Origin: a bacterium
GTDB taxonomy: Bacteria; Patescibacteriota; Microgenomatia; Levybacterales; UBA12049
DNA length: 22,505 bases
NCBI GenBank assembly: GCA_021820025.1
Contig: JAKAEF010000006.1
Coordinates: 1 to 22,505 of the forward strand
Direction of reading: 5' to 3'
The notes below the pieces were generated by a model. That model saw only the letters and a program-made list of their open reading frames with translations, ran no database searches and was not told the origin of the DNA. A program made the translations under genes and the position numbers. Positions 14,579-21,674 of this stretch are shown piece by piece (position 1 is the stretch's first letter; each line of letters starts with the position of its first letter).

Positions 14579-14893
14579 TTATCGCACAAACAACAATAAT
14601 AACCCACTTATTAAAAAGTAAATTAGAGGAACAATAATTCCCAAAATAACAAACACTGCGTTCCAGAGGATAAAAAAAGGAGAAGCCAATTTGCCCTTGG
14701 ACAATTGAATAAAAACAAGTAAAGAACAAAGAATTTGCAAAATTGGGAAAAACGACAAAACTGCTATAATAATTGCTTCCCAAAGCGTGTTTTGAGAACC
14801 TATGTGCTGTAATCTTGTATAAGGAATTACTAATTCTAAAACTCCTAAAATAAATGTACTAACAGGCCATCTGTACGCAGAACGATTCATCAT
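14579..14893 (-). CDS. Small membrane protein, unknown
   Basis: I do not recognise this 104-residue protein. It has three hydrophobic segments (about residues 37-62 and 70-102, the latter likely two helices or one long hairpin) after a more polar N-terminus containing SAYRWPVSTF. The minus-strand promoter TTGTCT, 18 nt, TATACT ends 7 nt before the first of two adjacent ATG codons (14893 and 14890), which supports a real gene with an almost leaderless RNA. It converges on the DUF190 gene with an 18-nt gap. Confidence 0.65.
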   Translation of the reverse strand: MMNRSAYRWPVSTFILGVLELVIPYTRLQHIGSQNTLWEAIIIAVLSFFPILQILCSLLVFIQLSKGKLASPFFILWNAVFVILGIIVPLIYFLISGLLLLFVR

Positions 14894-14949
14894 TAATTTT
14901 AGTATACCTATGTTTTAAGAAAAAAGACAAGTTTTTGTAGATTTTGAAT

Positions 14950-15627
14950 TTATTTATTTTTTTGATTAAACAAGATGTGCTGCATGTGGGCAATTATCGT
15001 ATTTGCCCAAAGCGCATAACCAAAGTCTGAAGGATGAAATTTATCTTCAGAAATAGCTTCAGGATATGCTTTTGTATAAATTTTACTTTGAAAATATAAG
15101 TCAACTAAAATAACATGATATTTTTTTACTTCTTCTTCTATAATTGCGTTAAATTTTTTAACCAATAATTTACTAATATGTTTTAAATATGCAGGGACTG
15201 CGGGAGCTAAAGATAAATCAGGAATGTTATTAATAACAATTTCTGCATCTGTTTTTTCAGATAATGTTTGTAAAAGAAGGTTTAAATTATTTATAAAGTC
15301 ATTTGTTTTTGTTTTATGTCTAATGTCATTTGCACCAACAGAAATAGTTACTAAATGCGGATTTAGTGCAACTGCCTTCCCTAGCTGATGCGTAATAACA
15401 TCAGAAATGGTGGCGCCACTTTTTCCTAAATTATGAAATATTACATTTCCTTTTGATTGCTTTAAAAAAGCAGAAATAATATACGCAAAAGATCTATCTG
15501 GTCTACTAGCACCAACTCCCTCAACCGTACTGTCTCCCAGTGCCACGTAAATAAATGGAACTTGTTCTTTTTTAAAGAATTTCCTAATATTTTTGTAAAG
15601 AAAAAATAAATTACTCCACAGCTTCAT
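14950..15627 (-). CDS. SGNH/GDSL-family hydrolase
   Basis: This 225-residue protein carries all four SGNH blocks: GDST with Ser33 as nucleophile (residues 31-34), the block II Gly in NLGKSG (about 66-71), GAND with Asn100, and DKFHPSDFGY with Asp195 and His198. A basic stretch with a short hydrophobic segment (about residues 1-20) precedes the domain and could touch the membrane, but it is not a classical signal peptide. Family members are esterases or lipases, and some deacetylate glycans. Envelope genes in the same block make a surface substrate plausible but not shown. A TATCAT -10 box at 15634-15639 ends 6 nt before the ATG. Confidence 0.92.
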   Translation of the reverse strand: MKLWSNLFFLYKNIRKFFKKEQVPFIYVALGDSTVEGVGASRPDRSFAYIISAFLKQSKGNVIFHNLGKSGATISDVITHQLGKAVALNPHLVTISVGANDIRHKTKTNDFINNLNLLLQTLSEKTDAEIVINNIPDLSLAPAVPAYLKHISKLLVKKFNAIIEEEVKKYHVILVDLYFQSKIYTKAYPEAISEDKFHPSDFGYALWANTIIAHMQHILFNQKNK

Positions 15628-15710
15628 ATGTCTATGATACTCTTTCTACAATAGTAATAGTACCTCTTTGCATGCATAAATTCAACTTATAGTAATAATT
15701 CTCACTTCAC

Positions 15711-15739
15711 TTGACTTGCAAAAGCCAACTTGGCATACT
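15711..15739 (+). promoter_or_regulatory. Promoter of the small anchored protein
   Basis: TTGACT, 17 nt, CATACT, also preceded by TGG as an extended -10. It ends exactly 6 nt before the ATG at 15746, a further case of the leaderless pattern. Confidence 0.7.
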
Positions 15740-15745
15740 TCTTGT

Positions 15746-15970
15746 ATGGAAGACCAAACCCCTGCTCCTATTTTGCCTAAATCATATACCTGGCTGAGAA
15801 TGATAGGTATTGGTTTAAGCGTGCTTTCTTTGGGATTTGCTATTGCATTTATTGGCTATTTTATGAGTCCAAAACGGGAAGTTTCTCCTTTACTCACACC
15901 TACACCAACAGCTCAAACACCTTCTCCTTCAACTTATCCTACAAATTCTCATACTCCAAGTCATAAATAA
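15746..15970 (+). CDS. Small single-pass membrane protein with Pro/Thr/Ser tail
   Basis: This 74-residue protein has one transmembrane helix at about residues 18-40 (MIGIGLSVLSLGFAIAFIGY). A flexible tail rich in Pro, Thr and Ser follows (TPTPTAQTPSPSTYPTN), of the kind found outside the cell. The frame is open 30 nt further upstream, but that extension overlaps the promoter, so I start at 15746. The function is unknown. It could be a short surface anchor or stalk. Confidence 0.7.
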   Translation: MEDQTPAPILPKSYTWLRMIGIGLSVLSLGFAIAFIGYFMSPKREVSPLLTPTPTAQTPSPSTYPTNSHTPSHK

Positions 15971-15994
15971 AACTTGACAGCATTTAATAATTAG

Positions 15995-16105
15995 GGCCAG
16001 GTTCATATTCTTTTTAGAGCTCCACTTATAAGAAATAATGGCCGTGGCGATATGGCAAATTTTGAAAGAGCAATAACCGTTAGATGGGCAAGACAGAGAA
16101 GATAA
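15995..16105 (+). pseudogene. Possible coding remnant (C-terminal fragment)
   Basis: An open stretch of 36 codons after an in-frame TAG and ending in TAA has protein-like composition (RNNGRGDMANFERAITVRWA) but no start codon near its beginning. It looks like the C-terminal end of a lost gene. I do not recognise the parent. A TTGACA lies at 15974-15979 without a well-placed -10. It could also be chance. Confidence 0.3.
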
Positions 16106-16118
16106 AATCCTTTTCACG

Positions 16119-17069
16119 TTATACAGATTTTTCTTGTCCTGGCTCTATAACCAACTGCGTCCCTGTTAAATAAGCCATCCCCTCCAAAAGCTCAAGAACA
16201 TACGGAAAATGAGTTCTAATTTCTTTCTGCCATAATGCAAGTCTTTCTTGTCTATCTTCAAAAGAGAGTTTATCTTCTCCATACAAATGGACGACATAAT
16301 GTATTTTTTTGGCTTCTTTGTCATAAACTAATTCATAATTTTCTACCATCCATGCTAAAAAATAATAAGGATTTTCTGCATAAGTATTCGGGGCAGGAAT
16401 AGCATCTATTCTTCCAGATCTAAAATAATCAACTTTATCTGCTGTCATAATAAGCAAACTAAAAATTGCTTCTGGAGATGCTGCATGTTTAGCAGAAAAA
16501 ACAGTTGCCATAATATCTTCTCGACTGTCGGTATCCGTTGACATTGCATGCACAATACTTGGTAAAAGAGGTGCAAGGAATTGTCGTTGTGAAGAATTTT
16601 CTGGTAATGTTTCAATAAAACGCGTGATCATACGTGATCCTGCTTCTTCATGACCTATTGCATATTGATTTTCCCATCTAACATCAGGAGACCCATATCC
16701 AATATCATGTACTAACAATGTAAATACCACAGCAGAATCAGAAAAAAGGTGTGCATCAAGCGTATTGGGAAGAGCATCATGGACCATATCTAAAAAAACT
16801 AATCCATTTTGGGCTGCTTGCTCTACATGTGGTTGAGAATGATCACAAACTTGTTCTGCTAAACATTTTTCTCTAACAATTTGCATAAGTCCAGTAAACC
16901 AATCAGAATATCCCGGAACATTAATCTGCAAATTATCTCGCCTTCCTACAAGTTGATAATCAAAAATAAACCCTCTATTAGGCACTTGCCATAAACTTTG
17001 TTGAAAGCGCTGCTGAAAACTTTGTTGTTCTGGAGTACGTTCTCCCCTTGTTGTTTCAATTTGTACCAT
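16119..17069 (-). CDS. HD-domain metal-dependent phosphohydrolase downstream of a TPP riboswitch
   Basis: This is a 316-residue soluble HD-superfamily protein. Probable metal ligands are a His in HSQPHVEQA (H77 or H81), the HD pair H121-D122 in LLVHDIGYG, H140 in AIGHEEAG, H174 in SIVHAMS, and an Asp in TADKVDYF (D211 or D214). The presence of extra His ligands suggests a two-metal centre. The Gln-rich N-terminus and the C-terminal third are not recognised. The frame opens at a TTG (17087), but the ATG at 17069 is preferred. Upstream on the same strand lie a TPP riboswitch and a terminator, then thiamine pyrophosphokinase. This implies thiamine-dependent control, though no HD enzyme of this type is known to me in thiamine metabolism. 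The substrate is unknown. Confidence 0.85.
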   Translation of the reverse strand: MVQIETTRGERTPEQQSFQQRFQQSLWQVPNRGFIFDYQLVGRRDNLQINVPGYSDWFTGLMQIVREKCLAEQVCDHSQPHVEQAAQNGLVFLDMVHDALPNTLDAHLFSDSAVVFTLLVHDIGYGSPDVRWENQYAIGHEEAGSRMITRFIETLPENSSQRQFLAPLLPSIVHAMSTDTDSREDIMATVFSAKHAASPEAIFSLLIMTADKVDYFRSGRIDAIPAPNTYAENPYYFLAWMVENYELVYDKEAKKIHYVVHLYGEDKLSFEDRQERLALWQKEIRTHFPYVLELLEGMAYLTGTQLVIEPGQEKSV

Positions 17070-17098
17070 ATAAAACAAGGAGAACAAAAAAAGGCATT

Positions 17099-17120
17099 AA
17101 AAAAACCGAAAATATTCGGT
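17099..17120 (-). terminator. Riboswitch-linked intrinsic terminator
   Basis: On the minus strand ACCGAA pairs with TTCGGT around a 4-nt loop and is followed by seven T. It lies immediately after the TPP aptamer. The CCGAA arm can also pair with TTCGG inside the aptamer, which gives a possible antiterminator in the absence of TPP. Confidence 0.75.
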
Positions 17121-17212
17121 CTTTATTCCCTTCGCCGGAATTACCCGAACAGGTTCATAGGGTCGATTCTTTTGAATCCTCTCAGCCTGCTATACAAGCT
17201 CCCCTTGCGAAT
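17121..17212 (-). promoter_or_regulatory. TPP riboswitch (THI element)
   Basis: The conserved THI-box pieces appear in order on the minus strand: AAGGGGAGC, GCAGGCTGAGAGG, a GATTC/GAATC hairpin, GACCCTATGAACCTG, GGGTAATTCCGGCG and AAGGGAA. The AGCTTG/CAGGCT helix (P2) is well formed. The outermost P1 helix is short and hard to place (perhaps ATTC/GAAT). With the terminator just downstream, TPP binding is expected to stop transcription before the HD-domain gene. The element lies 22 nt after the stop of thiamine pyrophosphokinase. Confidence 0.95.
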
Positions 17213-17215
17213 TAG

Positions 17216-17244
17216 ATAATACCTGTAAGAGAATTATTTGTCAA
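17216..17244 (-). promoter_or_regulatory. Promoter overlapping the end of thiN, driving the TPP riboswitch
   Basis: The minus strand reads TTGACA, 17 nt, TATTAT. The -35 overlaps the last codons of thiamine pyrophosphokinase. The predicted start near 17209 falls right at the 5' edge of the aptamer, so the riboswitch may be transcribed independently as well as by read-through. Confidence 0.65.
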
Positions 17245-17878
17245 TGTGAGTCAGAACACATAGCAATAAGCCATCTTGAAAAGAAATAACAGCTGAATCA
17301 TCTGAAAAAACGTTACTTATTCCCCGTGGCTTTCCAAAATAAAGTGGCTCATGTAATAAAGGATACATAAGATTTTTCGTGGTAATGCTTGTAACAACTT
17401 CTGTTAGTGGTATTAATGAAAGCAAATTATTTTTTTCTCCCTCTATTGCAACTTCTTTTGGCCCTTTTTCCACCCAAATTTTTTGATTGCCGTTAATAAA
17501 ACGTATAGGTATATCTTTTGAATATCGCGTTAGAGAAACATTTGCAACCACATGATCTAATCGGTTCTCTTCTGTCCCACCAAGAATTGCAATTTCTGTT
17601 GATCCTCTTTTTATTGCAACTTCAACAGCTAATTGAGTATCTGTTTCGTCTTTTTCTGTATGTGAAGAAATAAGTTCAATATTTTTATTTTTTAAAAATT
17701 CTATATGATTTTTTGAAATAGAATCAAAATCCCCAACAACAATTTGAGGCGTAATATTAAATTCACGAGCTGTTTCTGCACCACTATCAGCTGCAATAAT
17801 TAGATCTGCATGTTTTATTGCATTTTGTACAAAATATCCATCTAGAATATTTCCACCAGAAAAAATAACAACTTTCAT
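17234..17878 (-). CDS. thiN: Thiamine pyrophosphokinase
   Basis: This cytoplasmic enzyme makes thiamine pyrophosphate from thiamine and ATP. Motifs seen in the 214-residue protein are AADSGAE (residues 29-35), VGDFDSI (48-54, metal- and nucleotide-binding Asps), EKDETDTQLA (75-84) and GGTEENRLDHVVAN (100-113). The C-terminal thiamine-binding domain includes SLIPLTEVVTSITTKNLMYPL and a final SNVFSDDSAVISFQDGLLL. Length is normal for the family. No thiamine biosynthesis genes adjoin it, which fits salvage. The gene is predicted to be leaderless and does not itself follow a riboswitch; the TPP element lies after it. Confidence 0.95.
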   Translation of the reverse strand: MKVVIFSGGNILDGYFVQNAIKHADLIIAADSGAETAREFNITPQIVVGDFDSISKNHIEFLKNKNIELISSHTEKDETDTQLAVEVAIKRGSTEIAILGGTEENRLDHVVANVSLTRYSKDIPIRFINGNQKIWVEKGPKEVAIEGEKNNLLSLIPLTEVVTSITTKNLMYPLLHEPLYFGKPRGISNVFSDDSAVISFQDGLLLCVLTHIDK

Positions 17879-17884
17879 GAGGTA

Positions 17885-17913
17885 ATTTTACGCGCTTAAG
17901 AAAGAAAGAGCAA
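17885..17913 (-). promoter_or_regulatory. Promoter of thiN
   Basis: On the minus strand TTGCTC, 17 nt, TAAAAT, with the -10 ending exactly 6 nt before the ATG at 17878. It has the same -35 and spacer as the purB promoter, and is back to back with the DUF4389 gene promoter. Confidence 0.65.
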
Positions 17914-17932
17914 CAATAGTTTAGCCAATCTC

Positions 17933-17961
17933 TTGACAAAGTAATCTAAATAGATTCTAAT
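17933..17961 (+). promoter_or_regulatory. Promoter of the DUF4389 gene
   Basis: TTGACA, 17 nt, TCTAAT, ending exactly 6 nt before the ATG at 17968. The consensus -35 and spacer make this one of the clearest leaderless promoters in the window. Confidence 0.7.
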
Positions 17962-17967
17962 TTAAGT

Positions 17968-18747
17968 ATGGCTGATAAAGTTCCTCAGAATGACCGAATG
18001 TACCCGGTTATTAGCGCTTCATTAATAAAAAATCCTAGTAAATTCTATGCAATTCCTATTGCAGGATTTTTAGTTAAAGTTATTATGATTATTCCTGTTG
18101 GCATAGAACTTATGGTGTTAGGCATTGCCGACTTATTTGTTTTAGTAATTAATTCACTAATCGTTTTATTTACTGGAAAATACTGGAAAGTATCTTATGA
18201 CTTAAATCTTGTATTAATTAGAATGGGCGTAAAAGTTAATTTTTTTCTTACTGGTCTTACAAACAAATATCCTGGATTCTCATTAACAATAGAAGATACA
18301 TTTTCGGTTGATATTCCATTTAATAAACATCCAAATAGATTGTTTGCCATTCCAATTTTAGGAGGTATTGCCAGAATTATCGCACTTATTCCATATCTTA
18401 TTTATAGTTCTGTTATTGGATATGCAAGTAATATTGCAGTATTTTTTTCTTGGATTTCAGTGTTAGTTACCGGCAAATACCCAGAAACCACTTTTGAAAT
18501 CACCAGAGATTCAAATAGAATTAGCCAAGCAACATCTGCATATCTAACCGGACTGTCGGATACTTATCCAAGTTTCTGGGTTTCTATGAACCATCAAACA
18601 CTTAAAATAATTCTTATTATCCTTGGCGCTTTAGCCTTAATCTGGAATAATGTTGGAAAAAGTTCTAGAAAAGAACAAATACAATCCCAAGAAAGAATGT
18701 ATCAACAAGAATTAACTCCTACGCAAGCACCTTCTTCTCATTATTAA
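17968..18747 (+). CDS. DUF4389-like membrane protein with internal duplication
   Basis: This 259-residue protein consists of two similar units of about 92 residues followed by a transmembrane helix (about 212-226) and a polar tail. The units align by eye. NPSKFYAIPIAG matches HPNRLFAIPILGG. VLFTGKYW matches VLVTGKYP. FFLTGLTNKYPGFSL matches AYLTGLSDTYPSFWV. Each unit has two hydrophobic segments and the FTGKYP signature typical of DUF4389. The function of this family is unknown, and members are found in bacterial membranes. It is divergent from thiN with 89 nt between the start codons. Nothing in the sequence links it to thiamine. Confidence 0.8.
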   Translation: MADKVPQNDRMYPVISASLIKNPSKFYAIPIAGFLVKVIMIIPVGIELMVLGIADLFVLVINSLIVLFTGKYWKVSYDLNLVLIRMGVKVNFFLTGLTNKYPGFSLTIEDTFSVDIPFNKHPNRLFAIPILGGIARIIALIPYLIYSSVIGYASNIAVFFSWISVLVTGKYPETTFEITRDSNRISQATSAYLTGLSDTYPSFWVSMNHQTLKIILIILGALALIWNNVGKSSRKEQIQSQERMYQQELTPTQAPSSHY

Positions 18748-18865
18748 CATTCATTTACTAGCTTCTTACCTTGTATTGATTTGTTTGTTACTCCCTTGAA
18801 TTACTCTCTTTTTATAAGAAGAAAGAAGAATAGCAATAAAATCAATTATCTGCATATAATAAAAT

Positions 18866-19834
18866 ATGCATTTTTTCCGCAAAATAATTTCCCTTCTGCC
18901 AATAGCAATTGTTCTTTGTTTTTTAATATCTCAGTTTAGTTTACACTTCGGAAATAAACAATTAGCAGAAGACCGTTTGCCTGAAGCGAAAATATTATAT
19001 GTATTGGCAACAATTTTTAGCCCTTTTGATGCGAATGTACAAATTCGATTAATCGCAACAAATACAATGCTATTAGAACGCCAAGATACGTCGGAGGACT
19101 ATAATCCGAAAACACTTGCAAAACTTTCTGAAGATCAATATGTTTTAGGAACAACAACCCAGGTACCTGTTCTTATGTATCATTATATTAGAGTTAACCC
19201 ATGGCCCAGCGATAAAGTGGGATTCAGCTTATCTGTTACACCATATGATTTTGCGAGTCAGCTAGATTGGCTACAAAATCATGGATACCATACAATAAGT
19301 CTCGATGAACTTGGAGCAAATCTTCTATATGGGACTTCCCTTCCTTCAAAACCAATTGTCTTAACTTTTGATGATGGATATAGAGACTTTTATACTGCCG
19401 CCTATCCTGAGTTAAAAAAGAGAAACTTAAAAGCATTAAATTTTGTTATTACCGGTTTTGTTGGACTGCCCCAATATCTTACGTGGAATGAAATTACAGA
19501 AATGAGCAAAAGTGGATTAATTACTTTTGGTGCACATACTGTGAATCATGTTGCTATGACATATCTGTCAGATGAGAATGATTTGCAGGAATTAACCAAA
19601 AGTAAGCAAGACCTTGAAGCTCACCTCCATTATCCAATAAATTGGTTTGCTTATCCATTTGGCAATTCTGACTCGCGAACAGCTTTTTTAGTTAAACAAG
19701 CAGGATTTTTAGGAGCATTTACAACAAAACCAGGTACTGCCCAAACAACAGATACTCTCTTTTTACAGCCACGAGTAAGAATAGGCGGAGGTATGGGGGT
19801 AACAGGATTTGCAGATAGCCTTCCTTGGAATTAA
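18866..19834 (+). CDS. Polysaccharide deacetylase (NodB domain), membrane-anchored
   Basis: The protein begins with an uncleaved signal or anchor segment (about residues 8-24) and a TPR-like helix pair, followed by a NodB/CE4 domain from about 100. Catalytic pieces are TFDDGY (167-172, Asp169 and Asp170), HTVNH (224-228, the two metal His) and FAYPFG. The 322-residue enzyme should remove acetyl groups from a surface glycan or peptidoglycan outside the membrane. VPVLMYHYI before the domain is typical of the PgaB/IcaB-like branch. TATAAT ends 5 nt before the ATG at 18866. The 3' end overlaps the PAP2 gene by 4 nt, tail to tail. Confidence 0.93.
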   Translation: MHFFRKIISLLPIAIVLCFLISQFSLHFGNKQLAEDRLPEAKILYVLATIFSPFDANVQIRLIATNTMLLERQDTSEDYNPKTLAKLSEDQYVLGTTTQVPVLMYHYIRVNPWPSDKVGFSLSVTPYDFASQLDWLQNHGYHTISLDELGANLLYGTSLPSKPIVLTFDDGYRDFYTAAYPELKKRNLKALNFVITGFVGLPQYLTWNEITEMSKSGLITFGAHTVNHVAMTYLSDENDLQELTKSKQDLEAHLHYPINWFAYPFGNSDSRTAFLVKQAGFLGAFTTKPGTAQTTDTLFLQPRVRIGGGMGVTGFADSLPWN

Positions 19835-20466
19835 AGTAAAACAAAACTGCTTAAAAGTGCAAAAGAGAATCCAAGTAATGATCCTCCAATAACATCAGAA
19901 GTCCAATGCTCACCCAAATAGACACGGCTTACAACCATAATAATATTATATGCAAGTAACACACTATATATACTATATTTTGTTATTTTAGAAATTTTTT
20001 TACTTTTATACACCATAAAGAAAATAACTGTTGTAATAAACCATGCTCTTGCCGCATGACCGGAAGGATATGAATTTTGCGCACTTACATAAAATTGAGG
20101 AAAATTAACAAGTGTTTCTGTTCTCAGCATAAAATGAGGTGGTGGCAAATGATGGACAAATGTTTTTCCATAAATTTCTATTAAATGAAATACGCCAAAA
20201 GATACTAAAACAACAATTCCACTTATTTTTTTTCTAAACAATAATATAACTCCTAATACTATTCCAACAACTTCAGCATTCCCTATTTCACTTAAAAATG
20301 AAAAAAATCCGTCAAATTTTCTTGAAATATGATCTTGCAACCTTACCGTCATATTAAAATCAGAATGAATAAACAAATTTTTATGTACTAAATAAGAGAA
20401 AAAAATAAAAGCCAACAAAACAATACCACCTAAAAATAGAAAATGGATTTTCTTGGGAGAAGTCAT
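19831..20466 (-). CDS. PAP2-superfamily phosphatase
   Basis: This 211-residue protein has about six membrane helices. Motif 2 is YPSGHAAR (PSGH 134-137) and motif 3 is SRVYLGEHWTSD (180-191, Arg181, His187, Asp191), both intact. Motif 1 (KTFVHHLPP) keeps Lys101, but the Arg normally before the Pro is replaced by Pro108. Family members remove phosphate from undecaprenyl pyrophosphate, phosphatidic acid or phosphatidylglycerol phosphate. With glycan genes nearby, a lipid-carrier recycling role is plausible. On the minus strand TGGTAAGAT ends 5 nt before the ATG at 20466. It converges on the deacetylase gene with overlapping stop codons. Confidence 0.92.
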   Translation of the reverse strand: MTSPKKIHFLFLGGIVLLAFIFFSYLVHKNLFIHSDFNMTVRLQDHISRKFDGFFSFLSEIGNAEVVGIVLGVILLFRKKISGIVVLVSFGVFHLIEIYGKTFVHHLPPPHFMLRTETLVNFPQFYVSAQNSYPSGHAARAWFITTVIFFMVYKSKKISKITKYSIYSVLLAYNIIMVVSRVYLGEHWTSDVIGGSLLGFSFALLSSFVLL

Positions 20467-20588
20467 ACTTTATCTTACCATGACAAAATAAAAAAAACGA
20501 GTGACCTAGAACACAGTGAGTAAAAATACTTACTTGTTTCTTACCAAGCTATTAAAATAATGCCACTTACTTTCTCTATGTTAGATTT

Positions 20589-20755
20589 ATGCAATCACAC
20601 CCTACAGAAAAACTTGTTGGTAGTTTTGTATGCACAAAGGGAACAATAAGTGACAAAAACAGGAAGAATTATTAAAATTGTTGGAAAATTTAGAACAAAC
20701 AGGAGAAATACAAGTAGAATTTGATCCCGAAGATACCTCTTCTTATATAAATTAG
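20589..20755 (+). pseudogene. Small gene broken by a frameshift at an A5 run
   Basis: From the ATG at 20589 the frame reads MQSHPTEKLVGSFVCTKGT and then runs into a stop shortly after the A5 run at 20655-20659. One extra A there would join it to a second open frame (KKQEELLKLLENLEQTGEI) ending in TAG at 20753-20755, for a protein of 55 residues. The two halves look like one small protein with a helical C-terminal part. I do not recognise the family. It may be a real pseudogene or a homopolymer sequencing error. The stop overlaps that of galU, tail to tail. The 122 nt between it and the PAP2 start hold nothing I can identify. Confidence 0.5.
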
Positions 20756-21651
20756 TCTAATTTAAGATCTTTTAAGAAAGCTTTAAATTCACCATTAATA
20801 TCTGGATGTTCTAACGCAAATTCTACAACAGTTTTCATATATTCTAATTTGTTACCAGTATCATAGTATTTACCATCTTTAATTTCGCATGCAACAACTT
20901 TTTTCCCATCTTGTAACATAAGTTTTAATGCATCATTGTAATAAAGCTCTTCTCCTTCGTCTAAATTATCATATGCCTTATCTAAATAGCTAAAGATTTC
21001 GGGTGTTAAAACAAAACCGCTGACATTCGCTAAATCAGAAGGAGCTGCTGCTTTTCCAGGTTTTTCCACAATTTGTTTTACATTCATAAATCCGTCTCGA
21101 ATCATTTCTCCACCTGCAAAACCATATCGGTCATAATCTTCATCTTTTTTGGCCCTTACTGATGCCAGAATAGAGCAACCAAACTCTTCATAGGCATCTA
21201 TAAGTTGTTGAAAACGGGACTTTGGAGAAGCCTTAATAAAATCATCACTCCAGGTATAAATAAATGGTTCATCCCCAATAACTTGCCTTGCATTCAAAAG
21301 TGGAGTTCCGTTGCCATATGGACCTTTTTGTCTAATGTAAATAAAATTAGCCATGTCAGAAATGCGCTCTGTTTCTTCTAAAAGTGGTAATTTTTTCGGC
21401 CCACCCATTCGTAAGTTTTCAATTAATTCCATAGATGGCTTATCAAAATGGTCTTCTATAGTTCTTTTGTGGTAACCGGTAACTATAATAATATCTTCAA
21501 TTCCTGCTGCAATAGCTTCTTCAACCACATATTGAATAACCGGCTTGTCTACTACCGGAAGCATTTCCTTAGGCATAGCCTTTGTTTGCGGCAAAAATCT
21601 GGTTCCAAAACCTGCGGCTGGGATAACGGCTTTTCTTATTCTTTTACCCAT
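20752..21651 (-). CDS. galU: UTP-glucose-1-phosphate uridylyltransferase
   Basis: This enzyme makes UDP-glucose for envelope glycans. The 299-residue protein begins KAVIPAAGFGTRFLPQTKAM (nucleotide-binding GxGTRxLPxTK at residues 14-24). It continues with PKEMLPVVDKPVIQYVVEEA, IVTGYHKRTIEDHFD, the EKP in VEKPG and the C-terminal YYDTGNKLEYMK, all standard for bacterial GalU. Length is typical. It has its own promoter (TTGACA, 18 nt, TACAAT at 21675-21704) divergent from secE. Together with the deacetylase, PAP2 and Wzy-like proteins it supports an active surface polysaccharide system. Confidence 0.97.
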   Translation of the reverse strand: MGKRIRKAVIPAAGFGTRFLPQTKAMPKEMLPVVDKPVIQYVVEEAIAAGIEDIIIVTGYHKRTIEDHFDKPSMELIENLRMGGPKKLPLLEETERISDMANFIYIRQKGPYGNGTPLLNARQVIGDEPFIYTWSDDFIKASPKSRFQQLIDAYEEFGCSILASVRAKKDEDYDRYGFAGGEMIRDGFMNVKQIVEKPGKAAAPSDLANVSGFVLTPEIFSYLDKAYDNLDEGEELYYNDALKLMLQDGKKVVACEIKDGKYYDTGNKLEYMKTVVEFALEHPDINGEFKAFLKDLKLD

Positions 21652-21674
21652 ATTTTGTTTATCTCGTAAGGATA

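Noticed and set aside
17121..17244. Riboswitch acting only as a 3' UTR element of thiN
   Set aside because: It has its own promoter and faces an attenuator-like terminator ahead of the HD gene, so a role in controlling that downstream gene is more likely. Read-through from thiN remains possible.
20650..20665. Programmed -1 frameshift at CAAAAAC
   Set aside because: The heptamer does not match the X XXY YYZ rule because its first base is C, and no downstream pseudoknot is evident. A lost base in a homopolymer is simpler.
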